From NCBI RefSeq assembly GCF_024462815.1, contig NZ_JANGCG010000006.1, positions 1-64,000 of the forward strand: a DNA stretch of 64,000 nt, written 5' to 3'. Below are positions 48,897 to 57,437 of this stretch, in pieces. Each line of letters begins with the position of its first letter. Position 1 is the first letter of the stretch. This stretch comes from Gemmiger formicilis (GTDB taxonomy: Bacteria > Bacillota > Clostridia > Oscillospirales > Ruminococcaceae). The position numbers and the translations under genes were made by a program. The notes under the pieces were generated by a model. It made no database searches, was not told where the DNA came from, and saw nothing but the letters and a program-made list of their open reading frames with translations.

Positions 48897-49766
48897 GCGG
48901 AAGGCGTTCTTCCCGGCGTCATAAGCAACACTGAACGCCGCACTGCGCAGGCTGAAGGCGCTGCGCAGCTTTGTCCCTGCAAAGGTCTGCCCGCAAATGG
49001 ACATCTCCGCGACATACCCGGCATCATCCAATACACCCTCGCCGAACCACCCGGCGGGGGTGTTTTCAATTTCTTCGGCGTCCAGCCCCAGAGTGAGCAG
49101 CACGCTGTAGACCTGCTCGGCGCTGTAGGTGATGGTGGTCTCAAACCCCGGTGCGTCAGCGTCCCAGGGGGAGGCTACGCCCTGTAAGTACGGCACAGCG
49201 GTCAGCCAGACATTCTGGCTTGCCTCGGTGCGCCCGGCGCTGATGCTGTGGTAGCACGCCGCGGCGGGTGCGCCCTCAAAGCAGAGCACTGCCCCGGCAG
49301 CTTCCTCGGCCAGCGCGGACAGCCGGGCATAATAGCGGCTGAAATCATCACCCCACCGCGCCTGCAGCACCTCGGCGCTCGTCCAGCCCGCGCACTGGCC
49401 GCTGTTGCAGGCAAAGGCCGCGCCGCCAAGGCTCAGGGCGTAGCTGTGGGCCGCGACCATCTGGGCCAGAATCGCATCATCGGGCCAGTCCGGCGGCAGC
49501 TCACAGGCGGCGGTGCCAATCAGGAACTCCTGCACTGTGACGGTGCGCGTGGTGCCGTCATCCTTTATAAGTATCTCCGCATCGGCGTCAAAGCTGCGCT
49601 GGGTGGGCGTTGGTGTGAAGATGGGCGGCGCTGTGGCGGCGGGCTCGGTGACGGCATCGGGGCTTTCGATGGGCGGCGCGGCGGGCTTTGCCAGCGGCAG
49701 GGCGGCAAACGGCGCGGCCAGCGCCAGCAAACCGAGCACAACGGCCCGGCGGAATGTTTTTTTCAA
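48768..49766 (-). CDS. SpoIID/LytB-domain protein
   Basis: A 332-residue exported protein. TTG at 49766 is taken as start because AAGGAGGG lies 8 bases upstream and it yields a signal sequence (KKTFRRAVVLGLLALAAPFA). A Pro/Thr linker leads to the SpoIID domain (about 70-332): EILIKDDGTTRTVTVQEFL, AACELPPDWPDDAILAQMVAAHSYAL, AGWTSAEVL, PAAACYHSISAGRTEAS, and the C-terminal TTRGYGHGVGLSQYGAKAMA. SpoIID is the lytic transglycosylase for engulfment in sporulation; LytB-domain relatives exist in vegetative cells. No other sporulation gene is near, so its role is open. Its 3' end is duplicated at 46879-47007. Confidence 0.88.
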   Translation of the reverse strand: MKKTFRRAVVLGLLALAAPFAALPLAKPAAPPIESPDAVTEPAATAPPIFTPTPTQRSFDADAEILIKDDGTTRTVTVQEFLIGTAACELPPDWPDDAILAQMVAAHSYALSLGGAAFACNSGQCAGWTSAEVLQARWGDDFSRYYARLSALAEEAAGAVLCFEGAPAAACYHSISAGRTEASQNVWLTAVPYLQGVASPWDADAPGFETTITYSAEQVYSVLLTLGLDAEEIENTPAGWFGEGVLDDAGYVAEMSICGQTFAGTKLRSAFSLRSAAFSVAYDAGKNAFRFTTRGYGHGVGLSQYGAKAMARQGKSWREILAWYFPGCEVVE

Positions 49767-49780
49767 GGGACAGGCCCTCC

Positions 49781-49809
49781 TTGCAATTTGGGGCGCGGGG
49801 TTGTACAAT
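49781..49809 (+). promoter_or_regulatory. Promoter for the multi-pass membrane protein gene
   Basis: TTGCAA, 17 bp, TACAAT, divergent from the spoIID-like gene; ATG at 49878 has GAGGAAAATCC. Confidence 0.7.
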
Positions 49810-49877
49810 GGGAATATCCCGCGCGGCTTGTCCCAGTATATGCGGCGGCCGTGCTCTGTATGAAATGAGGAAAATCC

Positions 49878-50705
49878 ATGAAAAACAGACATCCGAACGC
49901 GGTTCTTGTGCTTGCACTGGGCGCTTTGCTGGCGGTGCTGCATCTGGCGGATTTGCTGCTCTGGTGTGATGCGGACACAGGCTTTGCCACGGCGGGGGCG
50001 GTCTGGCTGCGGTATATTCCGTGGCTGGCGGCGCTGGTGCTGCCGTATCTGCCCGCCCGCCGCGCTGCGGCCCAGCCCGCTGGACTGCAGGATACCTGTA
50101 AGCCGCTGGCGGTCTGTATGGCACTGGCCGGGGCGGCACTGCTGACGGCGGGGGTGGCATCCGGCAGCGCAGCGCGGTACGCCCTGCAAGACCCCGGCGT
50201 TTTTACAGGCAGCGGCACCCCGGTCTGGGCCGCGTGGGCAGATTTGCTGCTGCCGGTTTTTTGCGGCGCTTGGCTGCTGCGGTACTCGGTCCGCGCATGG
50301 GACGGCTTTGGTATGCAACGGCAAAAGCTGGGCAGCCCGCTGGTGGGCGGTGCTGTGCCGCTGTTTTTCCTGTGGAAGCTGCTGTGGCGGTTCCAGTTCA
50401 CGCCCGCCTCGGTCAACCGGTTGCCCTGCGCCCTGCGGGTGATCAGCGCGGCGGCGGCGCTGTTGCTGGCGGTGGTGCTGATTAAGATTTTTCTGGTACC
50501 GGGCTTGCCATGCGGCCATACGCTGTTTGCAGCAGGCACAGGTGCGTTTTTGCTCTGCACAGGTCTGGAACTGCCCCAGACCCTGTTTGAGGCGGGCCGC
50601 GGTATGCTGGCTCTGCCCGACCTGATGACCGGAATTGGCATCGGCCTGTTTGGCCTGTGCGGCCTTGTCTGCGCGTGGCAGGCGTGCGGGGCGGAGACGG
50701 AGTAA
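49878..50705 (+). CDS. Multi-pass membrane protein, unknown function
   Basis: A 275-residue protein with about seven hydrophobic segments (for example NAVLVLALGALLAVLHLADL, YIPWLAALVLPYLPA, MALAGAALLTAGVA, ADLLLPVFCGAWLL, AAALLLAVVLIKIFLV, MTGIGIGLFGLCGLVCAW). A short loop with KLGSPLVGGAVPLFFLWKLLWRF is the most distinctive part. No family is recognised and it has no obvious partners: divergent from the spoIID-like gene and followed by a cluster of repeats. Confidence 0.65.
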   Translation: MKNRHPNAVLVLALGALLAVLHLADLLLWCDADTGFATAGAVWLRYIPWLAALVLPYLPARRAAAQPAGLQDTCKPLAVCMALAGAALLTAGVASGSAARYALQDPGVFTGSGTPVWAAWADLLLPVFCGAWLLRYSVRAWDGFGMQRQKLGSPLVGGAVPLFFLWKLLWRFQFTPASVNRLPCALRVISAAAALLLAVVLIKIFLVPGLPCGHTLFAAGTGAFLLCTGLELPQTLFEAGRGMLALPDLMTGIGIGLFGLCGLVCAWQACGAETE

Positions 50706-50760
50706 GGGCGGGCAGAGCTACTGCCCGCGCGCTACCCGGTAACTCCCGCTTATGGAAAGC

Positions 50761-50931
50761 GGCCGGGCCGGGCGTGCCCGGCCCCTACAAAGCAAGGGAT
50801 GAGGAACGGCATTTGCCGCTGACCGCAGATAAAGAACCGTAGGGCGGGGTGACCCCACCCCGCCGAAACCACCCCGCAATATGCCGCTCACGGCTTGCCG
50901 CCGTAGGGGCGCGGCGTCCCCGACGCCCCGA
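50761..50931. repeat. Cluster of three palindromic repeats
   Basis: Three elements occur in 170 bases: GGGCCGGGCGTGCCCGGCCC ending CTAC (50764-50787), GTAGGGCGGGGTGACCCCAC plus CCCGCC (50839-50864), and GTAGGGGCGCGGCGTCCCCG plus ACGCCCC (50903-50931). This fills most of the 256-base gap, leaving no room for a gene. Confidence 0.65.
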
Positions 50932-50932
50932 G

Positions 50933-50962
50933 AAGCTCCCGAAAAAATCGGGAGCTTATTTT
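50933..50962. terminator. Terminator between convergent genes
   Basis: Stem AAGCTCCCGA / TCGGGAGCTT around a run of A, followed by ATTTTTA. It overlaps the stop of the minus-strand gene, so it probably serves the plus-strand membrane gene. Confidence 0.65.
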
Positions 50963-51534
50963 TATGGCACATCCTTCACACAGTAACCGTCCAGATATAC
51001 CCGCACGGCGCTGTAGCGGTCCTGCACCAGCTCTGCCAGCGCGGGCGGCTCCCGCAGGGGCAGGGTGGGGGAGAGCGCCAGCCGCACCGCCGCCGCACCA
51101 CCATCGTCCGCCGTCACATAGGGCCCGCACCGGTGCAGCAGTGCGGGCAAATCGCCGGGCATCCGCGGGGCGCCGCCCTGTAGAACGATAACCGCCGCGC
51201 CCGGCTGTGAAACCACCCGCACCACACCCTGCCCGCGGCTGCGCAGCACCCCGCGCAAAAAGGTGAGCACTGTGCTCTGCAAAAGCCTGCGCGGCAGCCG
51301 GACGGCCAGCGGAGACTGCGCGGGGCAGAAATATAGCCACCCCGCCCGGCGTGCGGCCAGCTCCTGCGCGGCGGCGCAGAGAACCTCCAACTCGGCGTTC
51401 AGCTCCACGGCGCAGGGCGGGGGCGGGGCGGTCAGGGCCTCTGCCGTCAGCACCAGCCGCAGCGAGGGCAGAATCTGCGCCCCGCGGGCGGCTGCCGCGG
51501 CCAGCGCGGCGCGTGTCGGGCCAAAAACCGGCAT
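50962..51534 (-). CDS. Hypothetical cytoplasmic protein
   Basis: A 190-residue protein with no signal or membrane helix, rich in Ala, Leu and Arg. The run of alternating helices and strands (ALAAAAARGAQILPSLRLVL, NAELEVLCAAAQELAARRAG, LPRRLLQSTVLTFLRGVLRS, VRVVSQPGAAVIVLQGG) could be a degenerate histidine-kinase-like ATPase fold, in which the N box asparagine is missing; this is only a guess. ATG at 51534 is preceded by AAAGGAGAGAGTGCT. It has no operon partner. Confidence 0.5.
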   Translation of the reverse strand: MPVFGPTRAALAAAAARGAQILPSLRLVLTAEALTAPPPPCAVELNAELEVLCAAAQELAARRAGWLYFCPAQSPLAVRLPRRLLQSTVLTFLRGVLRSRGQGVVRVVSQPGAAVIVLQGGAPRMPGDLPALLHRCGPYVTADDGGAAAVRLALSPTLPLREPPALAELVQDRYSAVRVYLDGYCVKDVP

Positions 51535-51669
51535 AGCACTCTCTCCTTTATTGTGCAAATCTGCCCTTAGTCTGCCCATTTGGGGGCGTTTGTGCGCTGG
51601 TAAATGCCGGAAATGTTGGATTCCGATATAATTTTTGCAAAAATAGTGTTAAAAGAATAACAGACCCCC

Positions 51670-51698
51670 TTGCAGAATCCGGGAAAATGGGGTACAAT
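51670..51698 (+). promoter_or_regulatory. Promoter for gap
   Basis: TTGCAG, 17 bp, TACAAT, giving a leader of about 60 nt with TGGGAGGATTTCACT before the ATG. Confidence 0.75.
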
Positions 51699-51765
51699 AG
51701 TACCATACCGACAAGCGGGCAACCGCTTCTAAGGTGAAAAAGACAAATCTTGGGAGGATTTCACT

Positions 51766-52794
51766 ATGGCTGTTAAAGTTGCTATCAATGGTTTTGGCCG
51801 TATCGGCCGTCTGGCTTTCCGTCAGATGTTTGAGGCTGACGGCTACGAAGTTGTCGCCATCAACGATCTGACCAGCCCCGCTATGCTGGCTCATCTGCTG
51901 AAGTACGACACTGCACAGGGCTCTTTCCTGGGCAAGATTGGCGAGAACAAGCACACCGTTGAGGCTGGCGAGGATTACATCGTCGTCGACGGCAAGAAGA
52001 TCACCATCTACGCTATTAAGGATGCTAAGGATTGCCCCTGGGGCGAGCTGGGCATCGACGTCGTTCTGGAGTGCACCGGCTTCTACACCAGCAAGGCTAA
52101 GGCTGAGGCTCACATCCAGGCTGGCGCCCGCAAGGTCGTTATCTCTGCTCCCGCCGGCAACGACCTGAAGACCATCGTCTACTCTGTCAACGAGAAGACC
52201 CTGACCGCTGACGATCAGGTCATCTCCGCTGCTTCCTGCACCACCAACTGCCTGGCTCCTATGGCCGACACCCTGAACAAGGCTTTCCCCATCGTCTCCG
52301 GCATCATGACCACCGTTCATGCTTACACCGGCGACCAGATGATCCTGGACGGCCCGCAGCGTAAGGGCGACCTGCGCCGCGCTCGTGCTGGTGCTCAGAA
52401 CATCGTTCCTAACTCCACCGGCGCTGCCAAGGCCATCGGCCTGGTCATCCCCGAGCTGAACGGCAAGCTGATTGGCTCTGCTCAGCGCGTTCCCGTCCCC
52501 ACCGGCTCCACCACCATCCTGGTTGCCGTTGTCAAGGGCAAGGACGTCACCAAGGAGGCCATCAACGCCGCTATGAAGGCTGCCGCTTCCGAGAGCTTCG
52601 GCTACAACGAGGATCCCATTGTCTCCTCCGATGTCATCGGTATGCGTTACGGCTCCCTGTTCGATGCTACCCAGACCATGGTCGCTAAGATCGACGACGA
52701 CACCTATCAGGTTCAGGTCGTTTCTTGGTACGACAACGAGAACTCCTACACCTCTCAGATGGTTCGCACCATTAAGTACTTCGCTGAGCTGTAA
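51766..52794 (+). CDS. gap: Glyceraldehyde-3-phosphate dehydrogenase
   Basis: Glycolytic enzyme that oxidises and phosphorylates glyceraldehyde-3-phosphate with NAD+. The 342-residue protein has [20 protein letters not shown] with the dinucleotide-binding glycines, INDLTS with the Asp that favours NAD over NADP, the active site [15 protein letters not shown] (nucleophile Cys near residue 157) and His in [10 protein letters not shown], then [16 protein letters not shown] near the end. Codon use is extremely biased (GCT, GTT, ATC, AAG), the mark of very high expression. Own promoter and terminator, so probably monocistronic and not with pgk/tpi. Confidence 0.98.
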   Translation: MAVKVAINGFGRIGRLAFRQMFEADGYEVVAINDLTSPAMLAHLLKYDTAQGSFLGKIGENKHTVEAGEDYIVVDGKKITIYAIKDAKDCPWGELGIDVVLECTGFYTSKAKAEAHIQAGARKVVISAPAGNDLKTIVYSVNEKTLTADDQVISAASCTTNCLAPMADTLNKAFPIVSGIMTTVHAYTGDQMILDGPQRKGDLRRARAGAQNIVPNSTGAAKAIGLVIPELNGKLIGSAQRVPVPTGSTTILVAVVKGKDVTKEAINAAMKAAASESFGYNEDPIVSSDVIGMRYGSLFDATQTMVAKIDDDTYQVQVVSWYDNENSYTSQMVRTIKYFAEL

Positions 52795-52828
52795 TCTGCG
52801 AGTAGCTTAATTGCGAATTGAATAGCTG

Positions 52829-52867
52829 AAACCGCCCCTTCCGGGTCAAACCGGAAGGGGCGGTTTT
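52829..52867 (+). terminator. Terminator of gap
   Basis: Stem AACCGCCCCTTCCGG / CCGGAAGGGGCGGTT followed by TTGTG; 35 bases after the stop. Confidence 0.9.
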
Positions 52868-52935
52868 GTGCGTCGTATATGACCGGCTTTAGGAAGCAGC
52901 ACCCAAAGAAGTTTTGAGCAAATGTGCGCAACCGG

Positions 52936-52964
52936 TTGACAATATATGAACAAACTGTTACACT
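52936..52964 (+). promoter_or_regulatory. Promoter for a membrane protein gene
   Basis: TTGACA, 17 bp, TACACT, about 40 bases before ATG 53004 with ATGGAGGAAAGTATCT. Confidence 0.75.
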
Positions 52965-53003
52965 TATTGTGAACCCTAACAAAAAGAATGGAGGAAAGTA
53001 TCT

Positions 53004-54191
53004 ATGCTGCAATCCCTGAAGCAGAAAACTCTGGTCGGCAAGCTGTGGGCCATCATCGTCCTGGCTGTGGCGGCCATTTTCATCGGCGTGGTGTTCGGGC
53101 CCGGAATTGCAAAAATGATTGCTGGGCCGACCCATTTCGCACCGCTGGATGACCATGACGTCCTTTCCCTGCAAGGACAGTATCTCGAAGCGGACATTGA
53201 CACCCTGATTGACTACTATGCCGAGACCGTCGTGAGCGAGAGCGGCGGGACGGACAAGGTCAGCGCCCGCGAGTACATCATGCCGGTCAACACCCCCGAC
53301 GCCACTGTCTACATCGGTGTGGAAGTGCCCAAGCCCAAAATCAGCGACGCCGAGGCGGTCGTTGCCGATACCGAGCGGCTTATCGACGACGAGGACGGCA
53401 GTTATGAGTGGGACGGCTCCTACGTGTCGGTGCGCGGCACGCTGCAGCCCATGGATGATGAGACCCGGCAGCTGTGGGAAGATTACTTCATTGACGCCGG
53501 TTTTAGCTATGATGATATCGGTCTGTTTGACGACTGCACAGCCCTTCCGCTGGTGCTGACCGACGGCGAAATCGACGGCCAGGACACGTTTGTGTATGGC
53601 TTTATGGGTGTCATCGGCGTTCTGCTGGTGGTGCTGGCAATCTGGTTCGTGGTTCATTCCCTGACCGGCGGCTTCCAGAAGCAGATTCGCAACTACATCA
53701 AGGCTTCGGACGACCCGCAGGCCACCGAGCAGGCCCTCGACCGCTTCTACGAGGACACGATGCAGGATGGCAAGGTCCGCATGAGCCGCAGCTGGCTGAT
53801 GTACGACAAGGGCGGCGATTCCTGGGTGCTGGCCGGTGACGACGTGGTCTGGGCCTACCAGTACACAGTGCGCCACAAGGCTTACGGCATCCTGACCGTG
53901 AACAAAGAGCTGATGGTGCGCGTTTTCGGCGCGAAGGAGAAAAGTGCCTGCCACGATATCTACGTCCGTAATGAGGACGAAGCGCAGGAAATTTTGCAGC
54001 AGATGGCCCGCACCTACCCAGATGCGCTGATCGGCTACGACCAGGACATTGAGGGCAAGTATCACGCCAACCCGGCGGCGTTCCATCAGGCGGTTATCAC
54101 TGCCCGCCATGCCCCAGCTGCCCCGGCCCAGCCCGCCGAGGCCCAGGCAGGGGTGACAGGCGAGCCGGAGAGCAAGCCGCTGTATACCTAA
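53004..54191 (+). CDS. Two-span membrane protein, unknown function
   Basis: A 395-residue protein: helix 1 about 13-35 (LWAIIVLAVAAIFIGVVFG), an acidic extracellular domain about 40-195 (rich in D/E, with ADIDTLIDYYAETVVSES and AEAVVADTERLIDDEDGSYE), helix 2 about 200-220 (FMGVIGVLLVVLAIWFVVHS) and a cytoplasmic domain about 225-395. The latter resembles a PH-like or DUF fold (DSWVLAGDDVVWAYQYTVRH, VFGAKEKSACHDIYVRN) and ends in an Ala/Pro/Gln tail. No named family is claimed. It has its own promoter and terminator. The inside/outside two-domain layout suggests a sensor. Confidence 0.65.
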   Translation: MLQSLKQKTLVGKLWAIIVLAVAAIFIGVVFGPGIAKMIAGPTHFAPLDDHDVLSLQGQYLEADIDTLIDYYAETVVSESGGTDKVSAREYIMPVNTPDATVYIGVEVPKPKISDAEAVVADTERLIDDEDGSYEWDGSYVSVRGTLQPMDDETRQLWEDYFIDAGFSYDDIGLFDDCTALPLVLTDGEIDGQDTFVYGFMGVIGVLLVVLAIWFVVHSLTGGFQKQIRNYIKASDDPQATEQALDRFYEDTMQDGKVRMSRSWLMYDKGGDSWVLAGDDVVWAYQYTVRHKAYGILTVNKELMVRVFGAKEKSACHDIYVRNEDEAQEILQQMARTYPDALIGYDQDIEGKYHANPAAFHQAVITARHAPAAPAQPAEAQAGVTGEPESKPLYT

Positions 54192-54195
54192 AGTA

Positions 54196-54236
54196 AAAAT
54201 TGCCCGGTGGCACTTGATGCCATCGGGCAATTTTTG
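54196..54236. terminator. Bidirectional terminator
   Basis: Stem AAATTGCCCG / CGGGCAATTT extended by GTGGCA / TGCCAT, with T-runs at both ends in their respective strands; between the two-span membrane protein and the metal regulator gene. Confidence 0.85.
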
Positions 54237-54244
54237 GGCAAAAT

Positions 54245-54628
54245 TTACTTCTGCGCTTTTTTTTCGGCTTTCTCCGCAAACGCAATCATCTTGCTGTAGG
54301 TCTCCTCGCTCAAATCGTGCTCGACCTTGCAGGCGTCTTTGGCGGCAATGTCGGGGTCAACGCCGAGGGCCACAAAAAACGCGGTCAGCTTGCGGTGGCG
54401 GCCATAGATGCGCTGGGCAATCTCCATGCCGGGGGCCTCCAGCTTGATGTAGCCATCCGGGTCCATCGAAATATAGCCGTTCTCGCGCAGATTTTTCATA
54501 GCAACGCTGACGCTCGGCTTGGAAAAGCCCATTGCCACAGCAATGTCAATCGAGCGCACAGAGCCCTTTTGCTCCTGCAGCATCAGGATTTTTTCGAGAT
54601 AGTCCTCTGCGGATTCGTGAATGTTCAT
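54245..54628 (-). CDS. DtxR/MntR-type metal-dependent repressor
   Basis: A 127-residue regulator with N-terminal helix-turn-helix (about 5-70: ESAEDYLEKILMLQEQKG, SVRSIDIAVAMGFSKPSVSV, NLRENGYISMD) and the metal/dimer domain (about 75-120) but no SH3-like third domain, as in MntR. Metal ligands by alignment with MntR are Asp9, Glu12 and a His in YGRHRKLTAF; then C-x-x-E-H in DACKVEHDLSEE, where MntR has Glu and DtxR/IdeR has Cys. The site is therefore mixed Mn-type and Fe-type. AAGGTGGGCTGCATCT is a weak ribosome site. It is probably autoregulated via a GTTGAA-N6-TTCAAC dyad. Confidence 0.9.
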   Translation of the reverse strand: MNIHESAEDYLEKILMLQEQKGSVRSIDIAVAMGFSKPSVSVAMKNLRENGYISMDPDGYIKLEAPGMEIAQRIYGRHRKLTAFFVALGVDPDIAAKDACKVEHDLSEETYSKMIAFAEKAEKKAQK

Positions 54629-54648
54629 AGATGCAGCCCACCTTCCGG

Positions 54649-54709
54649 GTTGAAAGTTTGTTCAACTTGTTATTGCCTCTATCATACCACACCCGGCGGC
54701 GCTTTGCAA
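54649..54709 (-). promoter_or_regulatory. Promoter and operator of the metal-dependent repressor
   Basis: On the minus strand TTGCAA (54704-54709), 17 bp, TATGAT (54681-54686) form a sigma-A promoter inside the end of dapF. Just after the predicted start lies an 18-bp perfect dyad, GTTGAA-N6-TTCAAC (54649-54666), placed to block transcription; the first gene downstream is the repressor itself. Confidence 0.75.
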
Positions 54710-55560
54710 GGCTGAATCAATGCCGTTCCGCTAAATGTTGCGGCGGCATCGCCGGTCAGCAGCAGGGTGTCATCCCGCAGCACCTGCACCTCCAGCGTGC
54801 CGCCCGGCATTTGCACCAGAATCGGCACGCTGCGGGCGCAGCGCCCGGTCAGCACGGCGGCTGCAGCGCAGGCACAGGCCCCGGTGCCGCAGGCCAGCGT
54901 GGCCCCGCTGCCGCGCTCCCACACGGTGACGGCCAGCCCGGTGGGGCTGACCTGCTGAACAAACTCGACATTGATGCCGCCGGGAAAGGCAGGGTGGTGC
55001 TCCAGCGCACGGCCATAGGCCGCCAGCTCCGGCCCGGCGGGCGGTGCGCCCTGCGTAAAAATCACGCAGTGCGGGTTGCCGACGGCCAGACAGTTGACCC
55101 GCCAGCTGCGCCCGCCCGCGCACAAGGGCACATCCAGCAGCGGCGCGCCGCCCAGCCCCACCGCGCCCACATCCGCCCCGGCGGCGGAAAAGCGGCCCAT
55201 CTCGACCTGCCACAGACCGTCCCCGACCCGACGCACGGTGCGCTGCCCGGCGCGGGCTGTGTCAATATGCAGGCAGTCCCGCCGCAGGCCGTGCGTGTAC
55301 AGAAATTCCGCCGCGCAGCGCACGCCGTTGCCGCACATGGCGCCCTCGCTGCCGTCCGAGTTGAACATCCGCATGGCCGCGTCACCGCCCGGCAGCAGTG
55401 GGGGACAGAGGTAAATCACGCCGTCCGCGCCCACCGAATAGTGCCGCCGCGAAAGCTGCACCGCCCACGCGGCGGCATCCGGCGGCAGGCCGCTGGCGCG
55501 GCAGTCCACGTAGATATAATCGTTGCCCGCACCCTGCATTTTGGTAAAATTCAGCTTCAC
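54682..55560 (-). CDS. dapF: Diaminopimelate epimerase
   Basis: Converts LL-diaminopimelate to the meso form for lysine and, where used, cell-wall synthesis. The 292-residue protein begins at a GTG (55560) that follows GGGGAGGTGGGCA and gives LNFTKMQGAGNDYIYVDCRA. It has MRMFNSDGSEGAMCGNGVRCAAEFLY with the first catalytic Cys, VGNPHCVIF and the second catalytic Cys in WERGSGATLACGTGACACAAA. Both active-site cysteines are in place. It is convergent with nothing on its left; the repressor gene is read in the same direction just after it. The GC content is the highest in the window. Confidence 0.95.
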   Translation of the reverse strand: MKLNFTKMQGAGNDYIYVDCRASGLPPDAAAWAVQLSRRHYSVGADGVIYLCPPLLPGGDAAMRMFNSDGSEGAMCGNGVRCAAEFLYTHGLRRDCLHIDTARAGQRTVRRVGDGLWQVEMGRFSAAGADVGAVGLGGAPLLDVPLCAGGRSWRVNCLAVGNPHCVIFTQGAPPAGPELAAYGRALEHHPAFPGGINVEFVQQVSPTGLAVTVWERGSGATLACGTGACACAAAAVLTGRCARSVPILVQMPGGTLEVQVLRDDTLLLTGDAAATFSGTALIQPCKAPPGVV

Positions 55561-55616
55561 TTGCCCACCTCCCCAGCCACTGTATGCACTTTGCAGGAAA
55601 ATTAACACTTACCCCC

Positions 55617-55645
55617 TTGACATTGGGCCGCAGATACGCTATATA
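55617..55645 (+). promoter_or_regulatory. Promoter for acpP-proS
   Basis: TTGACA, 17 bp, TATATA, directly before a short leader with AAAAGGAG and acpP. Confidence 0.8.
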
Positions 55646-55681
55646 TTAAATGTATATCTGTGTATAAAAAGGAGTTAAAGT

Positions 55682-55918
55682 ATGGATTCCGAAGTTTTTA
55701 GCCGCATCCGTGACTATCTGGCCGACCAGCTTGAGGTTGAGCCTGAAAAAATCACCCCAGACAGCGATATCGTCAACGATTTCGGCGCAGACAGCCTGGA
55801 TGTTATTGATATGATTACCACCCTCTCCGATGAGTTCGGCGTCGAGATTCCCGACGAGGACATCGAGAATTTCCACACCGTCGGCGATGTGGTCAACTAT
55901 CTGGAGGAGCGCATCTGA
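55682..55918 (+). CDS. acpP: Acyl carrier protein
   Basis: A 78-residue acidic carrier of fatty acyl chains. The phosphopantetheine site is DFGADSLDVIDMI with Ser about residue 40, and the standard helix II/III pattern EFGVEIPDEDIENFHTVGDV follows. Length and charge are typical of AcpP. It stands away from fab genes, 36 bases before proS, under its own promoter; it could be the general ACP or a second one. Confidence 0.95.
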   Translation: MDSEVFSRIRDYLADQLEVEPEKITPDSDIVNDFGADSLDVIDMITTLSDEFGVEIPDEDIENFHTVGDVVNYLEERI

Positions 55919-55954
55919 GCGCTTCGGTTTGTAAGAAAAGTGTGAGGACAGAAA

Positions 55955-57394
55955 ATGGCAAACGATAAGAAAAAAATGGTCGAAGCAATCACCGCGCAGG
56001 AGGTTGACTTCGCCCAGTGGTACACCGATATCTGCACCAAGGCAGAGCTGGTTGAGTATTCCAGCGTCAAGGGCTTTGTGGTGCTGCGCCCCTATGGCTA
56101 CGCCATCTGGGAAAACATCCAGAAGAATCTGGACGCCCGCTTCAAGGCCACCGGCCATGAGAATGTGGCCATGCCGGTGCTGATTCCCGAAAGCCTGCTG
56201 AAGAAAGAGGGCGAGCTGGTCAACGGCTTTGCCCCCGAGGTGGCCTGGGTTACCGCAGGCGGCAGCGACCCGCTGGAGGAGCGCCTTGCGGTGCGCCCCA
56301 CCAGCGAGACGATGTTCTGTGACCATTTCAGCCATGTACTGCACTCCTACCGTGACCTGCCTATGCTGTACAACCAGTGGTGCAGTGTTGTCCGCTGGGA
56401 AAAGTCTACCCGCCCCTTCCTGCGCACCCGCGAGTTCTGGTGGCAGGAGGGCCACACCATCCACGAGACTGCCGAGGAGGCCAAGGCCGAGACCGAGCAG
56501 CAGCTGAACTGCTACGCCGACTTTGCCGAGCATGACCTGTGCATCCCGGTGCTGAAGGGCCGCAAGACCGACAAGGAGAAGTTTGCCGGTGCCGAGGCTA
56601 CCTACACCATCGAGGCCATGATGAAGGACGGCAAGGCCCTGCAGAGCGGCACCAGCCACTACTTTGGCGATAAGTTCAGCCGCGCCTATGACGTGACCTT
56701 CACCGGCCGCGACAACACCCTGCAGTATCCGTTCCAGACCTCCTGGGGTGCATCCACCCGCCTGATTGGCGCCATCATTATGACCCACGGCGACGATGAC
56801 GGCCTGATTCTGCCCCCGGCCATTGCCCCGGTGCAGGTGGTTATCGTGCCGGTTGCCGCCCACAAGCCCGGCGTGCTGGACAAGTGCCGCGAGCTGGCTG
56901 CCGAAATCGGCAAGTATGCCCGCGTTAAGCTGGATGACAGCGACAAGCAGCCCGGCTGGAAGTTTGCCCAGTGGGAGATGAAGGGCGTGCCCGTGCGTCT
57001 GGAGGTTGGCCCGCGTGACATCGAGAACGGCCAGTGCGTGCTGGTGCGCCGTGATACCCGCGAGAAGCAGTTTGTCAAGTTTGAGGAGCTGGCTACCGCC
57101 ATCCCCGCCGCTATGGACGCGCTGGCAAAGGACCTGTACGAGCGTGCGCTGCAGAACCGTGAGAACCGCACCTACAGCGCCACCACGATGGACGAGGTCA
57201 AGCAGATTACCAAGGAGCACACCGGCTTCATCAAGACGATGTGGTGCGGTGACCTGGCCTGCGAGGAAGCCATGAAGAGCGAGGCTGGCCTGTCCAGCCG
57301 TTGTATGCCGTTTGCGCAGGAGCATCTGAGCGATGTCTGCCCGGTCTGCGGCAAGCCTGCCCAGAAGATGGTTGTCTGGGGCGTAGCTTACTAA
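55955..57394 (+). CDS. proS: Proline--tRNA ligase, archaeal/eukaryotic type
   Basis: Charges tRNA-Pro. The 479-residue protein is of the short type (ProS3), without the INS editing domain of the classic bacterial enzyme: MVEAITAQEVDFAQWYTDIC, KGFVVLRPYGYAIWENIQ, class II motif 2 PLEERLAVRPTSETM and VVRWEKSTRPFLRTREFWWQEGH, motif 3 GASTRLIGAIIMTHGDDDGL, then the anticodon domain and a C-terminal zinc-type module with CGDLACEEAM and VCPVCGKPA ending in Tyr. Co-transcribed with acpP and followed by a terminator. Confidence 0.96.
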   Translation: MANDKKKMVEAITAQEVDFAQWYTDICTKAELVEYSSVKGFVVLRPYGYAIWENIQKNLDARFKATGHENVAMPVLIPESLLKKEGELVNGFAPEVAWVTAGGSDPLEERLAVRPTSETMFCDHFSHVLHSYRDLPMLYNQWCSVVRWEKSTRPFLRTREFWWQEGHTIHETAEEAKAETEQQLNCYADFAEHDLCIPVLKGRKTDKEKFAGAEATYTIEAMMKDGKALQSGTSHYFGDKFSRAYDVTFTGRDNTLQYPFQTSWGASTRLIGAIIMTHGDDDGLILPPAIAPVQVVIVPVAAHKPGVLDKCRELAAEIGKYARVKLDDSDKQPGWKFAQWEMKGVPVRLEVGPRDIENGQCVLVRRDTREKQFVKFEELATAIPAAMDALAKDLYERALQNRENRTYSATTMDEVKQITKEHTGFIKTMWCGDLACEEAMKSEAGLSSRCMPFAQEHLSDVCPVCGKPAQKMVVWGVAY

Positions 57395-57402
57395 CAAAAA
57401 GG

Positions 57403-57428
57403 AAGCGGTGCCGCGGCACCGCTTTTTT
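57403..57428 (+). terminator. Terminator of the acpP-proS operon
   Basis: A perfect 22-base palindrome with arms AAGCGGTGCC and GGCACCGCTT, followed by TTTT; 8 bases after the proS stop and 10 before the next ATG. Confidence 0.88.
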
Positions 57429-57437
57429 GGTACAGGA

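Noticed and set aside
54100..54285. Short minus-strand frame after the metal repressor gene
   Set aside because: It overlaps the terminator and the coding end of the convergent gene, without motifs.
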